Of a stretch of 64,000 bases of DNA, positions 54,199 to 64,000 are shown one piece after another. Position 1 is the first letter of the stretch. Each line of letters starts with the position of its first letter. The stretch covers positions 1,400,001 through 1,464,000 of the forward strand of contig WPIO01000058.1 in NCBI GenBank assembly GCA_009760855.2. The letters run 5' to 3'. The DNA is from Cristatella mucedo (Eukaryota > Bryozoa > Phylactolaemata > Cristatellidae). The notes below the pieces were generated by a model that was given only the letters and a program-made list of their open reading frames with translations, did no database searches and was not told the DNA's origin. The position numbers and the translations under genes were made by a program.

Positions 54199-54204
54199 TT
54201 CGGA
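54199..54204. other. Right target-site duplication (TTCGGA)
   Basis: Matches the six bases before the left repeat (30843-30848). Confidence 0.65.
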
Positions 54205-55190
54205 TATTCGGAGTTTAGCGCCGGGCCGCAGCCTCCGGTAAGCCAGAGTGCTCCGCCGGCGATACGTGACGCGCCAAGAAGACTGGCAGCACACGCACTA
54301 GACATGCAACAGTGCTGTTCGAGCGAGCTCGCAACGACGACAAGCATGCAGTTTCTTGCGCTGGATTCTCTGGACACTAAAAATCGGACGTGCAGCAACG
54401 TTGGCTGTTAAGGCGTCGAAGGTACGGCGCTAGGCGGCAAGCAAGTGGGAATCAATTGACGAGCGATCTCCTGTTCATTAGAGATGACAAACTCTCTGAA
54501 CTTAAAAAAAACATGTCTTGGCTCTATCGTTGGCCCCATGCGTCGCTTGGACGGCTTTGATTTCGCGAGATATTTGCAGCAGCGGCAGTCAAGGCGGCTG
54601 GCTTGACGCCAGAGCAGTAGTAAGGCTGCTCCTAGGAAGTGTTTCCTAAAGTGGATGGCCTGAGCTACCCGGCACTCTGCGAGGCGAGGCATATTGCACC
54701 CGAATAGTAAGCTGTAAGCTAATAAATTGAAATGTTGTATAGTCTACACCATAGCAATAGTATTGCCTGAAATTGCGGCCAAGCCCTGACGTAACCGCCC
54801 CCTCTTAAACGCTAACATTTCCCACTAATCTAGAAACGGCGGAGCGTTAGATCGGGCAGATAACATTTAACGATTTATCACTGGATGTTCTTAAATTATA
54901 ATGGCTTAGTACCTAGCACTAATTAGTACCCCAGTGAAGTCATAAGATTAAAGTAATATATTTCAATTGTTTTTTGTCCTAATGTACAACGTGTGTTTTA
55001 CTAATCCTGCTTTTTTCAGCGGCGATAAGCCACAAACACAATCGGTACAGACAGATGCCCGCTGGCTTGTCATTCGGCAGCATTATGGCGCTCATATGAG
55101 ATTTTTAGGAATTCCCGAGTAATGACTTAGATTAGACTAAAGGAATCAGAAGTTAGTACTAGTGTCTAACTTCTAATTACCCCCAAAGCT
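54205..55190. other. Right flank, no gene recognised
   Basis: Composition returns to host-like at the repeat boundary. ORFs at 54145-54411 and 54408-54692 have no recognised domain, and the first one starts inside the element. Confidence 0.35.
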
Positions 55191-55194
55191 GACT

Positions 55195-55680
55195 ACAGCC
55201 AAAGCCTGAAACTCACTTCCGACTTGAGTCACGACATCTCCTGACTGGATCACATTTAAAAAGAAAATAAACATCTATTTATAAGAATATTTATAAATCA
55301 TATATAATAATTATTAATAATTAATTATATATATATATATATTTTTCTAAATTATAATTATAATTATAATTATAATTATATATATAATACTATATATAGA
55401 AAGACATCTATTTATCACATAATTTAATGAGTTCCTGTGATTTAATCTTTGTGTGCTTATGCATGGTGACAGTGTTTATACTGCCACTAACCATACTTGC
55501 ATGCTTACCCTGTGTATGTCACCCCTGACTATATTATTCTTGTTGCTATTGAGCATTTTACCATTAATCACTCGATCGTACTTCTTTCACAGCAAATGTA
55601 AAGTGCCTAGAAAAATAGTGAGTTCTCTGATGGTGCTATTTCAAAGGTATTATTACTATTATTGTTACTACCCACTCAAA
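55195..55680 (+). repeat. LINE family 1 3' end with AT-rich insertion
   Basis: AAAGCCTGAAACTCACTTCC opens the C-terminal/UTR part; a TA/ATTATA simple repeat at about 55310-55400 interrupts it and the text around 55265 and 55410 is duplicated (ACATCTATTTAT). It ends with AAAGTGCCTAGAAAAATAGTG and TTCTCTGATGGTGC. Confidence 0.6.
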
Positions 55681-55834
55681 GCAAACACTTGTAGTGATAA
55701 AAAAAATTGCAATAATACTAGGTTTATGCATGGCACCCAAGAAGAACGAAATCGCTGTTCAAGAATTTTAAAACTCGCTGCAGAAAATCACTATCCAATG
55801 GGTTGGTGGATGACAATAATTATAATAAATTCAT

Positions 55835-55980
55835 TTGTATAGCACCATAAGAGAACTTAATCTCTATTCACGTGCTTCGCATATGCCTTCGGGGGTCGAG
55901 CCCACGACATTGGGTATCAAGTACTTTGACCTCTGTCGTTAAGGGCGAGCACCTTAACCGTTGGGCCAAACCGGAGCGGC
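55835..55980 (-). repeat. SINE 1, reversed copy
   Basis: Reversed tail (AAGAGAACTTAATCTCTATT), reversed B box (GGGTCGAGCCC) and reversed A box (ACCTTAACCGTTGGGCCAAA). Confidence 0.7.
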
Positions 55981-56199
55981 AGTGGAGAGAGCAAGTTTCA
56001 TGCATAGACTAGCATGCAAAATCAAATAGGTATCATGTTTAGGTTAGCATGCTAAAGGAAACGAGAGGATACTTAGGGCCAATGGTTAGTTGAACCTTTG
56101 CCTACCAACATGAACTGAAACGTGAACAGGTTAGCTCTCAAATCATTCAGGAATGGAAAAAACTCACAGAGGTGAATTGAAAGTTGAGCCTAAAAATTG

Positions 56200-56455
56200 C
56201 GTCTTTAGCTGAAACCTAAAGCCCGTGGCCCCAAAAGATTCCTACTTACGGGCATGCGTCCGAGCGCACTGGGCGTCACTCGTCAATGGGATTAACAACC
56301 TGGTCCGCCATGTAGAGGAGCGCCTTTTCGTCTTTAGCTGGACCATTGAGCCCCTCCCCCAAAAAAATTCTTGTTACGGGCAGGCATCGAGGCAGGCTGT
56401 GCGTCACTCATCATTGAGATTAACCACCTGGTGCCATGCAGATGCATCAGCTGCT
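56200..56455. repeat. Diverged 129-bp tandem duplication
   Basis: TCTTTAGCTG occurs at 56202 and 56331; the units share TACGGGCA, GCGTCACTCRTCA and GATTAACMACCTGGT at matching places. Confidence 0.7.
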
Positions 56456-56457
56456 TT

Positions 56458-56567
<110 letters not shown>

Positions 56568-56569
56568 CA

Positions 56570-57900
56570 GTGGGCGAAACTCCACCATGTCCGCCCAGAT
56601 GACCTGAAAACGACAAGGCAGGTGAGTTATATTATGCATTACCAAGTATAATATTAAAGATTACCTGATCGCGCCGGTTTCGGCAGCAGCATCTAACCGC
56701 AGTCTCCGATCGCTACAATAAGGCAAAGTTGGCTGGTTGCCTGACCAAATATACGAGACAATCCCAGTCTGACGCGTCAAGTGTGACTTCTTCTCTGACG
56801 ACGCCAAAGTGGTCCCACTGTGGGAGTGGTCGAGAGGAAAGTGGCGTCATTCTTGGGTGAGATAATTACGCGATAAAAAAATTTCTTGTTGGGCTCCACT
56901 GCCAAGATCCAAGTACTATAGGTCAATCGGCGTATCACCTTTTTATACGGCGCTAGCAATAGCATGCGAAACACCCATTTCCTAAATGATTAGCACACAT
57001 GAGCGATTAAAAGCACTAGGTACCAGATTCTTTTTTCATTTGGCAATAAATGCTTTCCTAAATTTCTATGAATAAAATGAATAGAAAGTACTTATGGTAC
57101 GAAAAAACTTTGCTGCTATGGAAAGAAAGATAGAAATTTTGAAATTCTTTATTGTAGCTGTTTAGCATGCTACGTACGTCAGGGTCGCCAACGTAGCTTA
57201 CGTTGTACCTGTAGCAGAATTAGTTAAGGATACGCTGGAATAGCACTAAAAAGAGGTATCCGTAGAACTTTAGCAGCGTATGTGCTTTCACCGAAAATAA
57301 TAGTTTATGTTATTGCAGAGTGAACTGATAGTAAATAGACATATCTGGTTGACAAGACATCAAGAGGTCTCTTGCAGTCAGTAGATGCATGTTGCTACGA
57401 GTGTGAACAATTAATCAAGACAAGAGCAAAGAAGTACTTCGTGAAAGCGTCTGCTAAGACATGAAACCTCAAAAGCATACTTCTGCACGCTTATCGAGTA
57501 TTAGCAAAAGCCGTGAATGCATCGCTTCACATTCGAACACTGCAACAGAGTTCTTGAATATAAGACGGAAATTTATCGCTTGCTAAATGAAATTTCTTGC
57601 GCAATATTAGTTAAAATGTAGTAATAATATTTGTGGATTCTATCGTTCGCTATCTCTAAAGCCTGGTACAGGTAGGGCGACCAAAAGAGACTTGAAGTTG
57701 TGTATCTTAATAATACCGAGGAAGCCGACTGATCAAGCAAGCAGCTGCTGCTTCTTAACGGCGGACCCAATCAAAGCCTCAAACTTGCTAGAGCGCTTCA
57801 TCCATCACGTGCAGTCATTATTTTGTCCGTCACCCCAGTTACCTACTTCCTAGAGCTCCAGTCCCCACCCTCTCCAGAGAAAGATTAGCGGCATTCGGGA
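56570..57900. other. No gene recognised
   Basis: AT-moderate host sequence with short ORFs only (56777-56974, 57573-57770) and no recognised domain or repeat. Confidence 0.3.
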
Positions 57901-57949
57901 GACAGCAGCAAGCCAGACAGAGAGGAATTTATTGTAGGTCAAGATTCCA

Positions 57950-59110
57950 GTTATTGCAGACATGCGGTTGAGGAGAGAAAGCCATACTTCACAATCAAAA
58001 AGACTTGAGCGATCTGATCAGAGACCTTGATTCTATCAAGTCCGATGACAAGCTTCTGTCATCTACATTCAAAGAATGAAACTAGGTGGATAAAAATGTG
58101 AAAGGCTAACAGATCAGGGACAGCTTCACCAACTTTTTTGTATATCATTTCTTCAGTCGCACGATGCGCTGTGCTTCCGCAAGAATGTGGCCGGACCATA
58201 AGAGGGTATAGCAATTACCTGCAACCGAGTGAATGGTGCTCAATCACAGAAAGCTCGCCCAGTAGCCTTAAAGCCACGCTGCTTCATAACTGGATCGATC
58301 AGCCGTCTACCCACCCTATGGCTTACTCTGTGCACCTCAATGAAGACTGAACCAGTGTCGTTACTTTGCTAGGTGCTTTGAAGTATGGCGGCCATGGTGA
58401 CTTCAAAATGGTGTCATTCCTTGTGGGCCTCCAAGGCTGTATCACAAAGATCCCCTGCTTTGTTTTCTTTGAGCATAGGACAGAAGAAGCACTCAGGCAC
58501 ACTACCACAACAGGGACTGGCCATAGAGGACCGATGTGACTGACGAGCTGACTCTAGGGAAGAACGGCATCAGGTGAGAGCCGCTGATGGACCCTCAGAA
58601 GCTGCTGATGGCACCACAGCTACTTAAGCTACTACAGCACATCAAGCTAGGCATCGTCATGCAATTGATAACGGCTCTCAATGATTAGTCAGCAGCTTGT
58701 AAGTACCTCTAACAGGCCTTTCCACATATTTGGGATGTAAATGTCGCAGCTGGTATCTTCGTCCGATCACAGATAAAGAAGATCGTAGAATGCAGTGAAT
58801 TCGCCTAAAAGCTGAACAGGGCGGCGAAAGTAGCTTAGAATAGTTTTGTTGCAGTGGTTCACAGGTTTATGGGTAATCTCAAGGCCGGAAACTATTAGCA
58901 GCTCTTGCAGGCCTATATAAAGAATTATTACTAATTAGAATGCAGCAGAATTCCTTCAAAGTCAATATCATTGCTGCTGATCTTGACGAATTCATGGAGA
59001 TCGAGTGAACGAACTCACTCTAAGGAGCACAATGAGCACTTTCATCAGAATTTTTCAGACTTCAAACTTGTTACCAAGGGCAATATAAAGAGAACACGCC
59101 CGCCGGACAC
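57950..59110 (+). pseudogene. Decayed transposon-associated coding region (GERFHQD-type family)
   Basis: Plus-strand pieces match a family of uncharacterised invertebrate proteins that occur in many copies: HIWDVN near 58725, a SFVAVVHRFMGN phrase near 58845-58880, and EHNEHFHQNF near 59029-59058 in place of the family's GERFHQD motif. Several stops and at least one shift are present. The family is recalled as repeat-associated; I cannot name the element type. Confidence 0.35.
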
Positions 59111-59874
59111 TCGCTTTGCATTGTTTAGTCCCAAATAGCTTTACGACACAAGTTCAAGCTTTCACTGGCTCTGAAGGTAAACGTGGGCATAGGAAGCCTA
59201 GGCATAGAGAAAGAGGCCAATGAGGCCTGGCCCTAAGATAAATATGTGTCACTTCATCTTTACAATTATTGACTTTCCTGGCGAGATCAATTTCTGGCCT
59301 CTGCTTGACTTACTCGTAGCTATACTTACAAACACTGGTGCGAATATTTTTGAGTAAGCAGTGTGAGTGTAAACGTTGTTTTATTTAATTAGCCTCCCTC
59401 CATATTTAAATGCTTTAAAGACTCATAGAGAATTTTGAAGTAATGAGTAATTGTTAGCTGATTTACATGTCTCGTGTTAAAGCAGCAGAAGAGCACTAAT
59501 GGCTAGCTCCATCGCCACTTGCAGCTGTCGATAAAGGACGAACTAAGCTTTGGCACGACGGGCGGCTTTCGCTAGATGCCAATATGCACACTCACTATTT
59601 AAATTTTGAATTCTCGATGTACTATTTCTAATGGTCTATCGTCTAGCCTGAGGTAGCTTAGTTAGGACAAACACGAGTTTCTCACCATCACACCGATAGG
59701 GAGAGTAGGCTCGGTAATTCGGATCTGAGACCCAGAGAAAGTTACATTGGTACGCCACTCCCGGATAATAATCCACACCTGAGTAAAGAAGACCAATTCA
59801 GCAGCCTCACGTAAGTAGAGGTGAAAGAGATTTAGCGACTTTAATCTAAACTGCAATTGGGAATGAAGCATTGC

Positions 59875-59945
59875 ACGATGTAAGACTCAAACCCAGAATT
59901 GGGGCCATGAAATGCCAGCATCTTGCCGCTGAGCTAGGAATTCTG
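59875..59945 (-). repeat. tRNA-like sequence, probably a SINE head
   Basis: On the minus strand CTAGCTCAGCGGCAAGATG is an A-box-like block and GGGTTTGAGTCTTAC a B-box-like block about 30 bases later. The acceptor stem does not pair well, so it is not called as a tRNA gene. Confidence 0.4.
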
Positions 59946-59999
59946 TGCTTAAGATTTCAAGCTACAGATTGTTATATTAGTTTAAGAACAATATTAAGC

Positions 60000-60145
60000 T
60001 GTACGCTTAAAAGTTAATGCTTTACGCTATATGCTTTGGGCTTTAGGCTTTGTGCTTTGAGTTTCAGACTTTAGGGTTTGGGCTTTGGGCTTAAGGCTTG
60101 AGGCTATATTATTATTAAATACATATATATATATATATATATATT
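60000..60145. repeat. Degenerate GGCTTTR heptamer array and (AT)n
   Basis: Between about 60028 and 60108 the phrases GCTTTGGGCTTTAGGCTTTG and TTTAGGGTTTGGGCTTTGGG form an irregular 6-7 base repeat, followed by an AT microsatellite at 60122-60144. Confidence 0.6.
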
Positions 60146-60189
60146 AAAACTTATTAACATATATTATTTACAGTATTTATTATATACGT

Positions 60190-61500
60190 ATATTGCGGAA
60201 ACATATGCAGCCCGCCGCCGCCGATCCGCTAGCGACCGACCAGGCCTGCCGGCGCCTGCCACCGCCTGAGCCTCCTCTCTCCGATAATCATCTGCTGCCT
60301 GGCAGCCGGTCGCCGTAGAGGGCAAGTCCTTTACGCGCATCGCCGCCCCACCCGGGCCCCCAGTTTTTCGCAGCGCCGGTGCACCGCCGCCGTTCCGGAC
60401 AGCGTCGAATGGCTGGGGCGCGCGCCGCGCGCGCTCGCCAGCCATCTTTCCGAGCGGCGGTCAAAGAGTGTCGACGAGGTATGTCAAGGCGCCCATTCTC
60501 TTAGAAAGCTGCCTGTCAACCGCTTGGTTACGGTCAGTGAGCGGCTCTTAAGCAACCTTGCGTTCACTCGTTGCACAGCCGAACCTTACCTACTCTCGTT
60601 GTGTGCATTCAGGATACGAACGCACGTCCTCCTTCACTTGGTAGAAAGCCGTAAAAATGCACAGCGCGTGTCGCGTAGTGCCAGGCTGGCTTAGTTTAAG
60701 GGGGCGCGAGGACGGCTCGGCTAAAAAGCTCCTGCGACCTCGAGCACCTGAGTCAGCAAGAGAGTGCGGCAGTCGCGGTAGGATTACCGGAGTGATCCGC
60801 GGTGCTAGGACCAATACCGCTAAGCTCTTACCCTATTGTTCCGGCTAGCTATTTAAGAATGAGCCGTCCGACAGTTGCTCCGAGTAGATCGGAGAGTTGG
60901 CGGACTCGTTCCTGCTAGAACGAGGGAGGTGGCCCGGCATTAACGACAGCGATCGGCGGTCGCTGGGGGGGGGGAGAGCGCCGAGAGGCAGCAGCGTCCG
61001 GAGGAGAATTCGGAGGGCGCCGCCGAATACGTCCATAGATCGCCCGTGGCTCGCATGTGTGCGCGTTCGCGAGCACGCTTCCGAATTTGGCGCAGGGATG
61101 TGGTATTAGGGCTACCGCCTCTAGCGAGGAGATGGAGGGAGGAATTGTTTTCGTTTAGCGAAACAGTCATCAATTGAGCTGCCCTCGAGGAAGGTAGAAG
61201 CAGAAGCCTACTTAGGTCAGGGATCAAGGTCATCAAGTGAAGCGACGAATGGGCCATCAGCTTTCTGCGGAGGCGGCTGCACGCCTCAGCCAATGTCGCT
61301 AGTCACATGCTTTGTGGTTCAGGCCTACCATCTATGTGGGTCGCGCCCCAGCATAGATAAGTGTTTTGGTCTTGGTGAGAGCTTGCGAGGAGTTTGGCGG
61401 TAAGACCGAACTTGAAGCGCAGCGACATTGTGTGCCTTGCGAATAAAGTTCGGTAAAATCCCCTATTGGGGATTTGTGACTCGGTCTAGCGCACGGTGAA
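60190..61500. other. GC-rich block: candidate LTR or CpG island
   Basis: CpG-dense from 60190 to about 61090. A possible TATA element (CTATTTAAGA, 60848) lies about 30 bases before GTTGCTCCGAG, and AATAAAGTTCGG (61442) is a possible polyadenylation signal followed by a short hairpin (ATCCCCTATTGGGGAT-like). This order suits an LTR, plus strand, but no internal retroviral genes, primer site or TG...CA ends were found. A host promoter is the alternative. Confidence 0.25.
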
Positions 61501-61544
61501 CGAACTCGTGGTAGCTAGGATAATAGTAGTTATAATTCATTTAA

Positions 61545-61700
61545 TTCATATAATTCATAGTGTCATATGAAAACTTAATCTCCATTCAGGCGCTTCTCAT
61601 ATGCCGCTGGACTTGAGCCGCCGACCTCGGACATCAAATACATTCGCCTTGACCTTAGTAGAGGTGAGCACTTTTAACTGTTGGGCCAAACCAGCGTGGC
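61545..61700 (-). repeat. SINE 1, reversed copy
   Basis: Reversed tail (GAAAACTTAATCTCCATTCA then GGCGCTTC), reversed B box (GGACTTGAGCCGCC) and reversed A box (TTTTAACTGTTGGGCCAAAC). Confidence 0.65.
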
Positions 61701-62059
61701 ATTACCGCGTCGTCCTCACTAGAAGGAACGCGCCTGAGACGCTCTAGGTGAGGCGACCTACTTCTTTCGCACTCGCGTTCTGAACCGCCAGCCGTGAGTG
61801 GGCGACGCGCTTCAGCTGCGCGCCCATCGTCATCTCCTCGAGGGCGTTCGGCTTTAGACGCGTATATCGAGGGTGGTCGCAAAGGGTCGCTACGTCGACA
61901 CATATCTGTACTTGCTCGATATTCGTAAGCCATTCTTTTGTAGGAATTTTTCCGTTAGCTTTAGCTTGTCATAACGCTATCATGTAAGCAGATGACTGTG
62001 GAACACAGTTTAGTTTTATAGGTGATCAAAATATAAATTACTTATAATTTATAATTTTA

Positions 62060-63340
62060 TAAAATGGGTGCATTAATGCAGGCAAAATGAGCTGCAATAC
62101 GCAAGGAAAGTCTGAGCTTCATCCAGCCGTTTGTGTTGATTTGCAAGGGATCGTAGTGTATTGCCGCAGTAGCCCTGTCTATTGCTGTCGATTGCCACGG
62201 ATTGCCGCAGATTGTATGTGCGAAATGTGTTGAAATTATGTGGAAGAGCTTTAAAAACAGTGAAATGCTTATATGAAATGAAAATTGCACCTTCGTCCAG
62301 ATAACTTCTGGTTGATTTACGATGGGTTGTAGTTTTAGCCCCTATGATTGCTTTGATTGCTGTGCACTGCCCGACAATTAGCTTTCAAGATGGCTTGAAC
62401 TTTTTTAATTCGCTTCAAAAACAGTTAAATTGTATATGCAACGAGAATTGAAGCGTCGCACAGTAAATTTACGGTCAATTGTCTGTGCATTACAGTGGAT
62501 TGTCGCTTTGGCCCAAGTTATTGTAGCCGAACACTGTGTGCTTTGCCCGAGATTGCACGTGCTCAATGGGTGCATGGGTTCGTGCGGCTGCTCTTTAAAC
62601 ACCGTGCACTGCAATATTTTTTCTTAATTTGACCACTCAGAATCCTAATGTTTGGCATTTTATGACAACTGGAAGAGGATTTCGATATTGGCCGGGGCTA
62701 CTGCAGATGATTGCAGTGCATCGCACAGTGACGCCCTTAGCAATTTTACTGATATTGTCCCAGTACACAGTAATTAAATACTAGAGTAATATGCAATCAA
62801 AATTAGAGCGTCTAGTGTAGGATTTCTGGTCGCTTTGCTTCCAATTGCGGTATTGGATTGGGCAGTTGCAGGCAATTATCGTGCATTACTTGTGAACGTG
62901 ATTGCACAACGGTAAGAGATTTAGTGGGCTGACTTAAACTGAGTATTATATTCCTAGCAATCAAATTTAGAGACTAGCATTGAAGATTTCAAAATAATTA
63001 GCATTGGATTAGAAAGGATTTCAGGTATTGGCCCAGGCTATTTTGGCAACTGCCGCGGACTTCGAGAGATCATGCACATGAAATGGCTTTAATATGTGCT
63101 CACTTAACACAATGGTGCTCACTTAACACAAGCGCCGTGGTGGGCAATACAAATCGGAGCTTGGCGGACTTTATTTCTGCGCATTTTGTGGCTGGTTGAA
63201 GAAGATTGCACTATTTCCCCTGTTCATTGCAGTACATTGCAGCGCATCGCGCGAGAGCAACCGAGCCAATTTGCGTGAAATTTTTCGAGGACTCGTTTCA
63301 TAAAGCGTGCAGTCGTGCATAATCAAAAGGAGCTTTTCGC
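62060..63340. other. ATTGC-rich low-complexity region, no gene
   Basis: Words built on ATTGC or TTGCAGT recur irregularly, e.g. TATTGCTGTCGATTGCCACG at 62179 and CATTGCAGTACATTGCAGCG at 63226. No recognised coding sequence lies here. Confidence 0.45.
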
Positions 63341-63344
63341 CTAG

Positions 63345-64000
63345 GATAATAATAATAATAATGCACTTGATAAAGCGCCCTCAGAGAACTCAATCTCTCT
63401 CTCTAGGCGCATTACATTACATTTGCTGCAAAGGGAAATGCGAATGAATGGTGAGTAAACTCATGCTTGATAAACAAACAACATGAATAACGTGGTTAGG
63501 AGTGACATGCACAGGGTCAGCATGCAAATGTGGTTAGTGGCAGCATGCACAGTGTCAGCACTCATAAGCACATCAAGGACGAATCACAGGGACCAGCTAA
63601 ATGCTGTCCTAAATAGGTGAGTTTTTAAGTTATTTTTGAATGTGGTCAGGTCAGGGGATGTTCTGACGCAGGTCGGGAGGAAGTTCCAGGCTTTGGGAGC
63701 ATACAAACTAAATGCACGGTCTGCAAAGGATTTGAGGTTTGTACGGGGTATTTGTAGACTGTTGGGTTCCGAAAAGCGGGTGGTACGATGCTTGGCTTGA
63801 TGGGGTAGTATATCTGACAGATAGGCTGGAGCCAAAGAATGAAGTGACCTAAACGTGAGCGACAAAACCTTGAAGTCAATCCGTTGCTTGACTGGTAACC
63901 AGTGCAGGTCGGCGAGAAGTGGAGTAACGTGGCAACTGCGACACTTACGACAGACAAGCCTAGCTGCAGAGTTTTGCACCAGCTGGAATCGCCTGATCGC
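63345..64000 (-). pseudogene. LINE family 1, reversed 3' part, cut by window end
   Basis: TAA/ATT repeat and reversed hairpin tail (63350-63415), UTR, then minus-strand coding 63979-63584: CRSCHVTPLLADLHWLPVKQ, then FSLYAPKAWNFLPTCVRTSP and FRTAFSWSL. This C-terminus is the best preserved in the window. The 5' part lies outside. Confidence 0.75.

Overview
The window is nuclear DNA of a metazoan, most likely an invertebrate; I cannot name the species from sequence alone. This rests on a spliced, secreted-type carbonic anhydrase gene with GT-AG introns in matching phases, many decayed non-LTR retrotransposons (LINEs), tRNA-derived SINEs that share the LINE 3' tail, and long GA, CA and AT microsatellites.

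The main object is an integrated double-stranded DNA virus of the Polinton/Maverick (adintovirus-like) group at 30849-54198, about 23.35 kb. It has terminal inverted repeats of about 307 bp and a candidate 6-bp target duplication (TTCGGA). It is much richer in A+T than the host DNA around it and packs about 30 tightly spaced genes. Recognisable parts are a protein-primed type B DNA polymerase, a retroviral-type integrase, a double jelly-roll major capsid protein, three tandem penton-like paralogs, an A32/FtsK-like packaging ATPase, an adenovirus-type protease with an upstream CxxC protein, a parvovirus-type phospholipase A2 protein, a YqaJ-type exonuclease, an HNH endonuclease and four fibre-like proteins built on a phage-fibre-like repeat. 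The copy is dead: most genes carry an in-frame stop (nearly all TAA or TAG), a frameshift, or both; the protease lacks its nucleophilic cysteine and the ATPase has a changed Walker A motif.

Its striking design feature is that almost every gene has a TATA-like motif running straight into its start codon (for example TATAGAAATG, TATAAGAATG), often using the stop codon of the gene before. Some divergent pairs have start codons only 9-10 bp apart, one across the perfect palindrome TTCTATAGAA. Both terminal repeats also carry a start codon and the first codons of the outermost genes.

Regions: 1-11500 holds decayed LINE pieces and unassigned DNA; 11.9-23.6 kb is a CpG-rich 5' end and an eight-exon alpha carbonic anhydrase gene with repeat-filled introns; 23.6-30.8 kb is SINEs and LINEs; 30.85-54.20 kb is the viral element; 54.2-64 kb is again LINE, SINE and microsatellite DNA, with a decayed transposon-like coding region near 58-59 kb and a GC-rich block at 60.2-61.5 kb that may be an LTR or a CpG island.
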